From contig OZ220688.1 in NCBI GenBank assembly GCA_965116445.1, forward strand, positions 186,001 to 250,000: a stretch of DNA of 64,000 nucleotides, given 5' to 3'. Numbering within the stretch: the stretch's first letter is position 1; the number at the start of each line of letters is the position of its first letter. Below, piece by piece: positions 9,300 through 17,437 of the stretch. The notes beneath the pieces were generated by a model, which was not told the DNA's origin, searched no databases, and was given only the letters and a program-made list of their open reading frames with translations. This stretch comes from Multivorans sp965116445 (GTDB lineage Bacteria > Acidobacteriota > Thermoanaerobaculia > Multivoradales > Multivoraceae). The position numbers and the translations under genes were made by a program.

Positions 9300-9542
9300 A
9301 TGAACAAGGAGCCGGACTACAGAGGAGTCGCCAAGGTCTTCTGGAGCGGGCGGAGCCAAGCGGTACGCCTGCCGGCTGCGTGCCGGTTCGAGACCTCTGA
9401 GGTGGAAGTCATCAAGGAAGGGGATCGGCTCACACTGCTTCCGCGCGGGAAGGACTGGGGCGCGTACTTCGAAGCGAAGTCTCGCGGGAGTCTTGCGGCC
9501 CGCAGCCAGCCGCCACTTGAGGAGCGGGACGTTCTTCGCTGA
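9300..9542 (+). CDS. vapB: VapB-type antitoxin (AbrB/SpoVT fold)
   Basis: 80 residues. The N-terminal segment VAKVFWSGRSQAVRLPAACRF carries the SGRSQAVRLP hallmark of VapB/MazE-like swapped-hairpin DNA-binding antitoxins; the C terminus should wrap the toxin. I chose the ATG at 9300 because an AGAGGAG ribosome site precedes it; the open frame extends upstream without other support. The last base of its TGA is the first base of the vapC ATG (TGATG), so antitoxin and toxin are translationally coupled, as is usual for this module. Confidence 0.88.
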   Translation: MNKEPDYRGVAKVFWSGRSQAVRLPAACRFETSEVEVIKEGDRLTLLPRGKDWGAYFEAKSRGSLAARSQPPLEERDVLR

Positions 9543-9949
9543 TGTTCATGCTGGACACGGACATGTGCATCTACCTGATCAACGAACGCGACCAGGCTCT
9601 GCGACAGAGGTTCGAGGACAACGCTTCCAGCGTGTGCATCTCCTCCATCACGTACGCGGAACTCTGCTTCGGCGTCGAGCACTCGGCGCGGGTTGACGAG
9701 AATCAGCGGGAACTCCGAGCCTTCTGCCTCGATCTCGACGTCCTGCCGTTCGATGCCAAGGCTGGCGTTTGCTACGGGAAGATCCGGCAGGCGTTGGTGC
9801 GCCACGGCCGAACCATCGGCGCGAACGACCTCCTGATCGCGGCGCACGCCACCGGCGTCGGCGCCACGCTGGTTACGAACAACGAGAGAGAGTTCGGCCG
9901 CGTGCCCGATCTGCGGGTGGAGAACTGGCTGGCCGAAACCACCGCGTGA
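9542..9949 (+). CDS. vapC: VapC toxin, PIN-domain ribonuclease
   Basis: 135 residues. The PIN-domain acidic residues are visible: Asp5 in MFMLDTDMCIYL, Glu40 in SSITYAELCFG, Asp96 in GRTIGANDLLIAAHA, and the late TNNEREF motif (113-119). VapC toxins are Mg-dependent RNases that cleave tRNA or rRNA when VapB is degraded. Full length with all catalytic positions present, so probably active. Coupled to vapB upstream. Confidence 0.9.
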   Translation: MFMLDTDMCIYLINERDQALRQRFEDNASSVCISSITYAELCFGVEHSARVDENQRELRAFCLDLDVLPFDAKAGVCYGKIRQALVRHGRTIGANDLLIAAHATGVGATLVTNNEREFGRVPDLRVENWLAETTA

Positions 9950-10038
9950 GGCTGCCAAGGGCGCCCATCTGTGACATCCTCCACCATCGGGCCGGCAGCA
10001 AGCCGCGCACCTGAACACACGACAAGCGGACCGGGAAG

Positions 10039-10248
10039 ATGACGGACAAGAAATCTCGACTCAGTTGGACTCAGTGGATCGTCTTCGCGGTGATTGGCGG
10101 GGGGCTGCCGCTCGCCACCTGCCGGAGATCCCTGGCCGGGCCAGTCGACTTCCCCGTGTTGGCCGATGTCGTGACGACGATCTTCTACGTCGTGGTGCTG
10201 GCCTGCCTCGGCGTGGTCCTGGCGGTGTCGCTGCCGCGGTCGGAGTAG
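10039..10248 (+). CDS. Small two-helix membrane protein, unknown function
   Basis: 69 residues: a charged N terminus, a hydrophobic segment WIVFAVIGGGLPLA (residues 13-26) and a second longer one (about 43-64), then PRSE. No family recognised. It sits between the vapBC and HEPN/MNT modules on the vapBC strand, 89 nt after vapC; co-transcription is possible. Confidence 0.5.
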   Translation: MTDKKSRLSWTQWIVFAVIGGGLPLATCRRSLAGPVDFPVLADVVTTIFYVVVLACLGVVLAVSLPRSE

Positions 10249-10279
10249 CGGCTTCGCGGCAACCGGGCGGAGGGCCCTG

Positions 10280-10687
10280 TCACTCTACTCTCGGTGTGAC
10301 GCTGGCAACCACAAACCGCGCCGCCTCCCTCGCCTCGGAAGCGTCTGCCTTCTTGTAGAAGTCGACCGGAACGATGTCCGACGCGCCGTAGAACGCGAGT
10401 TCGCGGTCTCGGCGAAGGCTCCTGGAGGCGGCGGCGAGCCGCTCCAGATCGCCCGCCAACTCGGGCGGCAACCGGTCCCGTTCGGTTTCCAGGACATCCG
10501 CCACGTCATGCACTCGCGGCGGGTCGACACCGACGGAGTGGAGCAGGCCCTTGAGGGCGAGTTCCACGACTTCCTGCGACTCCCGGACGACGTCGGCCCA
10601 GCTCTCCGCGTCGTAGAGCACGTCGAGGGCCCGAAGGCGGGCCTGGGCGCGGCGTATGTGGTCGGCTGCCAGCGCGGTGTTCCGCAT
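10280..10687 (-). CDS. HEPN-domain protein, probable toxin of a HEPN/MNT pair
   Basis: 135 residues, mostly helical, starting MRNTALAADHIRRAQARLRAL; ESWADVVRESQEVVELALKGLL is the classical HEPN helix. HEPN proteins paired with MNT nucleotidyltransferases are RNase toxins neutralised by AMPylation or complex formation. The canonical Rx4-6H RNase motif is not clear here; candidate residues lie in the PPRVHDV and RRDRELAFYG segments. The ATG at 10687 is part of a TGATG overlap with the MNT gene's stop, so the two are coupled; a longer upstream frame is a shadow of that gene. Confidence 0.8.
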   Translation of the reverse strand: MRNTALAADHIRRAQARLRALDVLYDAESWADVVRESQEVVELALKGLLHSVGVDPPRVHDVADVLETERDRLPPELAGDLERLAAASRSLRRDRELAFYGASDIVPVDFYKKADASEAREAARFVVASVTPRVE

Positions 10688-11250
10688 CAAGCGGCCTCGG
10701 TCCAGTAGGGCTGACCCTGGGCGACGCGTCGCACGAGCCGGCCCTCGGCGATCGCGCGGCGAACGCGGATCAGGTGCTTGTTCACCGAGCCGTAGCGATC
10801 GAAGAGCACTTGGCCGTCGACCGCCACTTCGGCCCACAGTCCGCTGGACGTCTCGTCTTCGGCTGGGTGGACGAAGTGTGGATCGACGGGCAGGCTCTGC
10901 CATGTCACGGGTTCGGCGTCCCAGAGGCGGTACAGATCGCGACCGAGCTCCGCGCTGTGGTCGACCACGATCAGCGCGTCGACATCCGACGTGGCCGTTG
11001 CCTCGCCGCGAACCCAGGAACCGTGGAGGACGATCGCGTGCAGCGCGTTGCCCGTGACGGCCGCGGCACGGGCGAGAAGCGCGGCCGCATCGTCGTGACA
11101 GGCCCCCGCCGAGGCCAGGCGGCGGATGCAGTACTCGTTGAGCGACAAGCCTGCTGCGCGTGCCGCGCCGTCGAGTGCCGTGTGGAGAGATGGGGGCATC
11201 CGGAGCAGGAAGCGGCCGGACTTCGTGGATGTGGTGGTTGATGTCGCCAT
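10687..11250 (-). CDS. MNT nucleotidyltransferase with N-terminal RHH-like segment (antitoxin)
   Basis: 187 residues in two parts. Residues about 11-47 (SGRFLLRMPPSLHTALDGAA then GLSLNEYCIRRLA) match the ribbon-helix-helix fold of Arc/HicB-type antitoxins and should bind DNA. Residues about 65-187 are a minimal nucleotidyltransferase: LHGSWVRGEATATSDVDALI is the GSxxRGxxxxxSDxD signature with the metal-binding Asp pair. In known HepT/MntA modules the MNT protein AMPylates and silences the HEPN toxin and usually lacks a DNA-binding domain, so this fusion could combine toxin modification with autoregulation. Overlaps the HEPN gene. Confidence 0.82.
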   Translation of the reverse strand: MATSTTTSTKSGRFLLRMPPSLHTALDGAARAAGLSLNEYCIRRLASAGACHDDAAALLARAAAVTGNALHAIVLHGSWVRGEATATSDVDALIVVDHSAELGRDLYRLWDAEPVTWQSLPVDPHFVHPAEDETSSGLWAEVAVDGQVLFDRYGSVNKHLIRVRRAIAEGRLVRRVAQGQPYWTEAA

Positions 11251-11355
11251 GGTGCGAGAGATGGTATCACTGTGTGGTCTCAGTAGATAGTATTCGAGCT
11301 GCGCGGGCCGCCGTTCCCATCCACCTGCGTTTCTGTCATCCTGTACCGGCCCCCC

Positions 11356-12072
11356 ATGACAGACGAGCAGACGATGGCCTCACCGCGGGTGCTCTGGGGT
11401 TGCAGCACCTCGCGGACGCTGCGCCCGCTCTGGGCGCTGGCCGAGTTGGGGCTCGACTACGAGCACCGGCCGATCGGTCCGCGCACGGGGGAAACGCAGA
11501 CGGAGGAGTTCACGCGGCTCAATCCGCGGCAGAAGATCCCGGTGCTCCAGGACGGCGTTCTGACGCTCGCGGAGAGCGCGGCGATCGTGAACTACCTGGC
11601 GGAGAAGTACGGTGAGCCGGACGGTCTGATGCCGGTGGCGGGCAGCGAAGCGCGGGCACGCTACGACCAGTGGGCGTTCTTCGTCATGATGGAGCTCGAC
11701 GCGCACACGCTCTACATCATCCGCAAGCACCGTGATCTTGCGCACCTCTACGGCGAATCTCCGACCGCGATCCAGGCCGCGTCGGAGGGGTTCGCCAAGC
11801 AGTCGGCGGTGGCGGAACTTGAGTTCGCGGACGGCCGGGAGTTCCTGCTAGGCGATCGGTTCACCGGCGTCGACATCTTCCTTGGGACCTGCCTGGACTG
11901 GGCGGTTGCCTACAACGAGCCGATTGGCTCGCGGCTTGCCGCCTACCGGGAGCGGCTGCATGCCCGGCCGGCCTACACCCGGGCCGTTCAGGCGAACTTC
12001 CATGCGAGGCCGGAACTGCTGCCGCCGTCGATGGCGGACGGCGTGTCCGACGCGGCTGGCGGTTCGCCATGA
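11356..12072 (+). CDS. Glutathione S-transferase family protein
   Basis: 238 residues. A thioredoxin-like N-terminal domain starts RVLWGCSTSRTLRPLWALAE (CSTSR takes the active Ser/Cys position), continues NPRQKIPVLQDG with the cis-Pro of the glutathione site, and LAESAAIVNYLAEKYG with the Glu-Ser pair that holds the gamma-glutamyl group. The all-helical C-terminal domain contains FTGVDIFLGTCLDWA, the N-capping box region. Cytosolic; substrate unknown. Alone on its strand before the ZIP gene. Confidence 0.85.
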   Translation: MTDEQTMASPRVLWGCSTSRTLRPLWALAELGLDYEHRPIGPRTGETQTEEFTRLNPRQKIPVLQDGVLTLAESAAIVNYLAEKYGEPDGLMPVAGSEARARYDQWAFFVMMELDAHTLYIIRKHRDLAHLYGESPTAIQAASEGFAKQSAVAELEFADGREFLLGDRFTGVDIFLGTCLDWAVAYNEPIGSRLAAYRERLHARPAYTRAVQANFHARPELLPPSMADGVSDAAGGSP

Positions 12073-12123
12073 GCGGCCGACGCGATCGTCGGCGCAATAC
12101 GCGATAGGAGAGGAGCCCCCTTG

Positions 12124-13209
12124 ATGTCTCCAATTGCCATGAAGGTCATTGCCGCTCTGGCGATCCTCGGAGTCGCCGTGATCGGCGGCATGATTCCCAT
12201 TCTCGTCGCGAAGCAGCAGGCGAGCCGCCGCTACCTCTCTCTCGGCAACGCGCTCGCGGGCGGCATCTTCCTCGGGGTCGGGTTCGTCCACCTGTTGCCC
12301 GAGGCGGACGAAGCGCTGCGGGGGGTCGTCGACTACCCCCTGGCGCCTCTGCTGGCTGCCCTGGGAGTCGGCCTGCTGCTCCTGATCGACCGGGTTGTGC
12401 TGGAAGGTCGCAACTCTCTCCTCGACCGGGAGGAAGAGCCGACGAGGCCGCCCTTCTACGCGTTCGTTCTGCTGATCGTCCTGTCCGTCCACTCGATCAT
12501 CGCCGGCATGGCGCTGGGGATTCAACCGGAAGCGGCCGCGGTCCTCGTCGTCACGCTGGGTATCCTGTTCCACAAGGGGTCGGCCGCGTTTGCCCTGATC
12601 GTGACCGCGCATTCGGCAGGTAGCCGGGCCCTTTGGCAGACCCTGGCTCTGTTCTCGGTCATGACACCGCTCGGGATCGTGCTCGGCGCCGTGGCGGGGC
12701 AGGTGTTCGAGGGAAGGGCGGCCCTGATCTTCGAGGGCAGCTTCAACGCGATTGCCGCCGGCACGTTCATCTACGTGGCGGTTATGGACGTGCTCGACTC
12801 GGAGATGTCCAGGGAGCGGGACCGGATCGCCCAGTATGTCCGGAGCGCCCTGATCGGCGAAGACGACGTGCCGATGCCCGAGCAGGACCGGGATCGGGGC
12901 CTCAAGTTCGCGCTCGTCGTCCTGGGTATCGGGGCGATGGCGGTCATGGGGCTTTGGCACCAGCACTCGCACGTTGGCCACGCGCACGACGACGGCCACG
13001 ATCACGGCACGCAGCATGGGGCACACGACCATGGCGAGGCGGGACACGATGTGGACGAAGCGGGCCACGAAGACCACGGCGACGCCGGCCAGGACGACGC
13101 CGACGAGGCCGGCCACGACGATCATGGCGACCATGATCACGAAGACCATGCGTCGGGCGTGGGCGGTTGGCGGGAACCGTTGGTGAAGCCAGCGCGGATG
13201 CGGGCCTGA
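12124..13209 (+). CDS. ZIP-family metal transporter with long His-rich C-terminal tail
   Basis: 361 residues. Eight helices can be traced; helix 4 carries VHSIIAGMALG and helix 5 FHKGSAAFAL, the His-containing pair that forms the metal path in ZIP proteins (helix 5 reads HKG rather than the usual HEPEG-like motif). After the last helix (LKFALVVLGIGAMAVMGLW) comes about 70 residues of His/Asp/Gly repeats from residue 279, expected on the periplasmic side. Zn2+ or another divalent cation is the likely cargo. ATG at 12124 chosen over a TTG one codon upstream; GAGAGGAG ribosome site. Confidence 0.85.
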   Translation: MSPIAMKVIAALAILGVAVIGGMIPILVAKQQASRRYLSLGNALAGGIFLGVGFVHLLPEADEALRGVVDYPLAPLLAALGVGLLLLIDRVVLEGRNSLLDREEEPTRPPFYAFVLLIVLSVHSIIAGMALGIQPEAAAVLVVTLGILFHKGSAAFALIVTAHSAGSRALWQTLALFSVMTPLGIVLGAVAGQVFEGRAALIFEGSFNAIAAGTFIYVAVMDVLDSEMSRERDRIAQYVRSALIGEDDVPMPEQDRDRGLKFALVVLGIGAMAVMGLWHQHSHVGHAHDDGHDHGTQHGAHDHGEAGHDVDEAGHEDHGDAGQDDADEAGHDDHGDHDHEDHASGVGGWREPLVKPARMRA

Positions 13210-13211
13210 CG

Positions 13212-13339
13212 GCCGGCGCGTTCTGAAGCCGCCTACGGCGGCAGCCGGCGGGAACCCGCGTGGCGCGTTCCGCGCCACGCGCGAACCAGTCCGTGCGCCC
13301 GTCAGCGGGCGCACGGATGGCACGCCGGCGCACCCAGTG
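13212..13339 (-). repeat. Intergenic structured repeat, long copy B
   Basis: Read on the minus strand it starts CACTGGGTG at 13339. It has three strong hairpins: P2 CCGTGCGCCCG/CGGGCGCACGG (13291-13316), P3 CGCGTGGCGCG/CGCGCCACGCG (13257-13281) and P4 GCCGCC-tac-GGCGGC (13228-13242), with P2 and P3 nested inside P1. It fills the gap between the convergent ZIP and PQQ-dehydrogenase genes, so it could also act as a bidirectional terminator. Closest relative is copy E (53728-53855). Confidence 0.75.
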
Positions 13340-13361
13340 CGTGGCGTTCATATGGAGCGGG

Positions 13362-15611
13362 CTACTGCCGGAAGCAGGTGCGCTGGGCTTCCAGTGTTTC
13401 GACGTCGTTACCGAGTTCGCCGGTGGCCTCCGCGCCGTTCTCGCGCAGGATGAAGGCGACCAGGTCGGCTGAGGCCGCGGGACCGATCGTCCCCTCCCGG
13501 CCCTGGGGCATCGTTTCGCGGATCGTCCGGTAGAGCCCGCTCAACGAGCGGTTCGACCAGTAGCTCGTGAAGCTGCGGCCGGCGAGACCCGCGCCCTGGG
13601 CGCCGCCGCGGAGCGTCGGTCCGTGGCACTCGGCGCACTGTTCCTGGTAGAGGGCGGCGCCTCGGTCGGCTTGCGCAGCGGAGAAGGTCGCACAGGGGGC
13701 CGACGTCTCGAGCAGGGGCGCGTCGATCATGATCATGGGCGGCGGCGGTTCCTCTGCGGCCCGGGCGGCCGCGTCAGCGACGATCGGCTGCTCGATCGGG
13801 CCGCGTCCCGCGGTGTCGGAGAGCTTGAAGGCGTAGAGCATGTTCGAGCCGGAGCGCGCGGGCAGGTTCCCGAAGCGGTTGAAAAGGCCGCTCAACAGAT
13901 CGCCGCCGCCCGCGGTCACCGCGACGTACTGCTCGCCGTCCACGGCGAAGCTGACGGGGAAGCCGGTGACCGGTCCGCCGAGCACCGTCTCCCAGAGGAC
14001 GTCGCCGGACTCGGCGTCGAAGGCCCGGAAGCGCCGGTTCGTGTTGCCGGCGAAGACGAGCCCGCCGCCCGTCGTCATCACGGACATCGTCCCGGCCGGC
14101 TCCTCGAACCGCCACAGGGACTTTCCCGTGCGGGCGGAAACTGCGTCCAGGCGCCCGACCGTCGTCTTGTTCGGCGCCAGTTGCATCCGGAAGTTGATCC
14201 CGTAGCCTTGGGGCGGTCCCTCGCCGGTTCCGGTGATGATCGGCGACATGCAGACGTCCTGCAGCGGCGCGTAGACGGCCTCCGTCAGCGGGCTGTAGGC
14301 GGCGGTGGGCCAGTCCTTGCCGCCGCTCGCCGCCGGGCAAACGACGCCGTACTCCTCGTCGCGGGCCTTCGGGATGACCTCCTCGTTCACGGTGACCGTG
14401 CCGGTATGCGGGTCGATGTGGGTGATCACGTTCTGGAACACGGTTTCGCGTGCCCACAGGAACTCCCCGGTTTCCCGGTCGAGGGTCCAGAGGATCGCCG
14501 TCTTGCCCGGGAAGCCGGTCATCACCCGATGGCGCTTCCCGTGCTCAAGCTCCGGGTTGATGGCCCAGGCGGCCTCCTCGTCCGGCTCCATCTCAAGGTC
14601 GACCAGGATGCGCTCGAAGGGGTGATCGAGGTCCCAGTTGTCCCGCGGCAGATGCTGGAAGTACCAGGCGAGGTCGCCGGTGTCGGCCCGGAGCGCGAGC
14701 GTGCTGTTCGAGTAGAGCAGGGAGCCTCTGCCGCTGCCCCGCAGGACCTCGGGCGAGGGCGCAGGTACCGACGTGCCCCAGTAGATGAGGTCGAGCTCGG
14801 GATCGTAGGAGCCGACGTGCCAGACGCCCACGTGGAACCGGCGTTCGAGCGGCAGGCCGCCCCAGGTCTCGTCGCCCGGTTCGCCGGGCCGCGGGATCGT
14901 GTAGAAGCGCCACAGTTCCCGGCCGTCCTCCGCGTCGTGCGCCGTCAGGTAGCAGCCGCCCGCGACCGACATGTTGCAGGAGCGGCCGCTGATCACCTTG
15001 CCGTTCGCGATGATCGGGCCGGACGAATGGGCGATGCTGCTGTCGCCGACTCGCGTTTCCCAGACCAGTTCGCCCGTGTTCGCGTCCAGGCGGATGATGA
15101 AGGCGTCCATCGTCGCGACGAACAGGCCGTCCTGCCAGATCGCGATGTTGCGCGTGATCCGGCCCAGCCCCTGGCCGAAGCGCCGCTCCGGGTTGCTGCC
15201 CTCGGGATCCAGGTAGTCGTGCTCGCGGCGGTACTCCCAGATCAGGTCGCCGGTCCGCGCGTCGAGGGCGTGAATCACGTCGCCCGTATGCGGCAGGTAG
15301 ACGATGCCCCCGCGCACGAGGGGCGTCGCTTCGTTGGGGCCGGCTTCCATCGGGGCCGCCCAGGCGAAGTCGAGTTGCCCGACCGTCTTCGTGTTCACCG
15401 CGTCGAGCGCGCTGTAGGCCCAGGCCGACAGGTTGCCGCGGAAGCTCAGCCAGTCGCCGTTCGGGGTGGCGGCGAGTTCGGCGTCGGTGACGGGTTCGAT
15501 CAGCGGGCCTGCCTGGCCGAGAACCGCGCCCGAGGCCAGGAACCCCAGGATCGCGGCAACAGTCAATGCGCTCCGCAGTCGCACGTCGCCCGGTACATGG
15601 TTCGAACTCAT
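13362..15611 (-). CDS. PQQ-dependent dehydrogenase (quinohaemoprotein) with C-terminal cytochrome c
   Basis: 749 residues with a signal peptide (LTVAAILGFLASGAVLGQ). The first ~600 residues show the eight-blade propeller repeats of PQQ alcohol dehydrogenases: DWLSFRGNLSAWAYSALDAV, repeated tryptophan-docking blades such as ALDARTGDLIWEYR, LDRETGEFLWARE and AVSARTGKSLWRFEE, and GGKDWPTAAYSP. The C-terminal ~90 residues carry CAECH, a covalent haem c site. Such enzymes oxidise alcohols or sugars in the periplasm and feed electrons to the respiratory chain. The adjacent-Cys ring of methanol dehydrogenases is not obvious; CNMSVAGGC may be a looser pair. GGAGCG ribosome site. Confidence 0.9.
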   Translation of the reverse strand: MSSNHVPGDVRLRSALTVAAILGFLASGAVLGQAGPLIEPVTDAELAATPNGDWLSFRGNLSAWAYSALDAVNTKTVGQLDFAWAAPMEAGPNEATPLVRGGIVYLPHTGDVIHALDARTGDLIWEYRREHDYLDPEGSNPERRFGQGLGRITRNIAIWQDGLFVATMDAFIIRLDANTGELVWETRVGDSSIAHSSGPIIANGKVISGRSCNMSVAGGCYLTAHDAEDGRELWRFYTIPRPGEPGDETWGGLPLERRFHVGVWHVGSYDPELDLIYWGTSVPAPSPEVLRGSGRGSLLYSNSTLALRADTGDLAWYFQHLPRDNWDLDHPFERILVDLEMEPDEEAAWAINPELEHGKRHRVMTGFPGKTAILWTLDRETGEFLWARETVFQNVITHIDPHTGTVTVNEEVIPKARDEEYGVVCPAASGGKDWPTAAYSPLTEAVYAPLQDVCMSPIITGTGEGPPQGYGINFRMQLAPNKTTVGRLDAVSARTGKSLWRFEEPAGTMSVMTTGGGLVFAGNTNRRFRAFDAESGDVLWETVLGGPVTGFPVSFAVDGEQYVAVTAGGGDLLSGLFNRFGNLPARSGSNMLYAFKLSDTAGRGPIEQPIVADAAARAAEEPPPPMIMIDAPLLETSAPCATFSAAQADRGAALYQEQCAECHGPTLRGGAQGAGLAGRSFTSYWSNRSLSGLYRTIRETMPQGREGTIGPAASADLVAFILRENGAEATGELGNDVETLEAQRTCFRQ

Positions 15612-15740
15612 GCCACGCTCCCCGCTCCATGGCAGATCGGGTACCTGCCTGATCCGTTGATGAGGCGCAGCATAGCGGCACGGCGGCCTACCAGGGAGCT
15701 GTCCGCTGGTCGGCTCGGCAAGACCTCGGCGAGCGCCGTT

Positions 15741-17244
15741 CTATTGAGTGCTCTCCGCGGATAGCTCCGAGCGACGCAAGACGCGTCCTTCGAGAATGAC
15801 GAGGTCGATCGCATTGAAGGCGGAGGCGTCCTCCATCGGGTTTCTCTTCATAAGGAGCAAGTCCGCGCGTTTGCCTTCCTCGACCGTCCCGATGACGTCC
15901 TGCAGGCCGAAGAGTTCCGCGTTCACGATGGTCGCGGCCCGAAACAGGTGGATAGGCGTGACCCCGGCTTCCAACCAGCGGCGCATTTCCAGCCGGCCGT
16001 TGAGGCCGGGAGGGTTGGCGTATGTCGGGCCGCTGGGACTGTCGCTGCCGAAACTGAGCCGCGCGCCGCGCGAAGCAAGGTAGGAGAGCGCCCCGGTGAC
16101 ACGCGCAATCGGTACGGCGTCCACGTCTTCCCAGCGGCCACTCTCCAGGGCTCTCGCCACGCCCGGATTGTTGCGCATGCGATTACGGAACCACTGCCCG
16201 TCCTCGGTTCCATACCAGTCGATTGCGGCTTTTGGCAGCACATGCCGGAGTTCGGGGCTCGAGAGATAGTCCGGGTCGTGCAGATCACGCTCGCCGTAGA
16301 GCACCTGGACGGTTGGTTGCCATGCGATGTTGCGGTGAACGATGGCATCCAGAATCTCCGTGACCTCCGCGGTCAGCTCGATTGAGCCTGGGTCATCCCA
16401 GCTCCACATGCCGTGCGCGAAGGCGTCGACACCCACCGCCAGCCCGAACGCCTGGGCGGACCGGGAGTTGGCGTGCAGCAGCACCGGCATGCTGCGCGCG
16501 TGCGCTGCGGCCACCAGATCCCGAATGACCCGTTCGCCCGGTAGCGGCAGGTCGTTGCGACCGCCGAACCCGCCTTCGAATGTCGTTTTCGCGCAGACGG
16601 CACCGTCTGCACGCATCTTCTCGACGACGGCCTCTGGCGTGTGCTCGGTCGGGTCGAAGCCAGCGGGGAACTCGTCGCCGCGCGCCTCGTCGAACAGGAA
16701 GTAGGGCACGATCCGATAGCGAACGGGTTTCGGGATGAAGTTCATCGGATAGCCGTCGAACACCGGCGCTGCCCCGCAAAAGTAGGCATGGGGACGAACG
16801 TCCAGGTTGTTCCACTCGGCAATCACGTCGGGCCGCCCTGCCATCAGGTCGATTACCGAAGTAAAAGCCGTGGTAGAGGTAGCTGCGCGGGATCTGTCGG
16901 CGGGCCTCGCGGGCAACGTTCGGATGGGCCTGTTCGTGCTCGAAGGTCATCCCCGGGATGTCGCTCAGATGGGTATGGGCGTCGATCAGTCCCGGCGTGA
17001 GGTAGCGGCCGGCGCCGTCGATCACCTGTTCGGAGCCCTGGGTGCCTTGCGAAAGCTCGGGTCCGATCGCGACGATCTGTCCATCGCGCACAAGGACGTT
17101 CGTCGCCGCGGACGGCGCCTCTCGCTCCGGCGAGACAACGGTGACGTTCTTGATCAGGAGGTCTTCGGCCTGAGCAGCACCGGCGTTCGCGAGACATCCA
17201 AGAGTGGCGAGGGCGAGGCCAACCGTGCTCGCATGGATCTCCAT
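15741..17244 (-). pseudogene. Amidohydrolase, exported, broken by a one-base frameshift
   Basis: Two overlapping frames together encode one protein. The N-terminal part (from 17244) has a signal peptide (TVGLALATLGCLANAGAAQA), the leading beta-sandwich (LLIKNVTVVSPER, VLVRDGQIVAIGPE) and the metal motif PGLIDAHTHLSD. It should continue SYLYHGFTSVIDLMAGRPD, but the frame shifts inside a TTTT run (AAAA on the plus strand, 16863-16866): one T too many. The C-terminal frame carries VLLHANS, the FAHGM metal His, the LSFGSDSPSGP metal Asp and the closing GTVEEGKRADLLLMKRNP. The rest is intact, so this is either a recent mutation or a sequencing/assembly error. Confidence 0.8.
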
Positions 17245-17437
17245 CGGATGGTTCTCCTCTGAAGGCGTCTTCGGCTTGTTGTGCGGGCAGAGCGCGGCGT
17301 AGTCGAGGCCGCTCAGCCGTAGACGGGCGGTATGAAGCCACTACGGCGGCGTGGCGCGGAAGTTCCGTCCTGGCCGCGTCGGACGAGGCGGCCGCTGGTA
17401 CGCTGATCGTTCGTCAGCAGAAATCTGGAGGCAGCCG

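Noticed and set aside
13623..15764. 713-codon plus-strand frame opposite the PQQ dehydrogenase
   Set aside because: Shadow of the dehydrogenase, whose propeller repeats and CxxCH are unmistakable.
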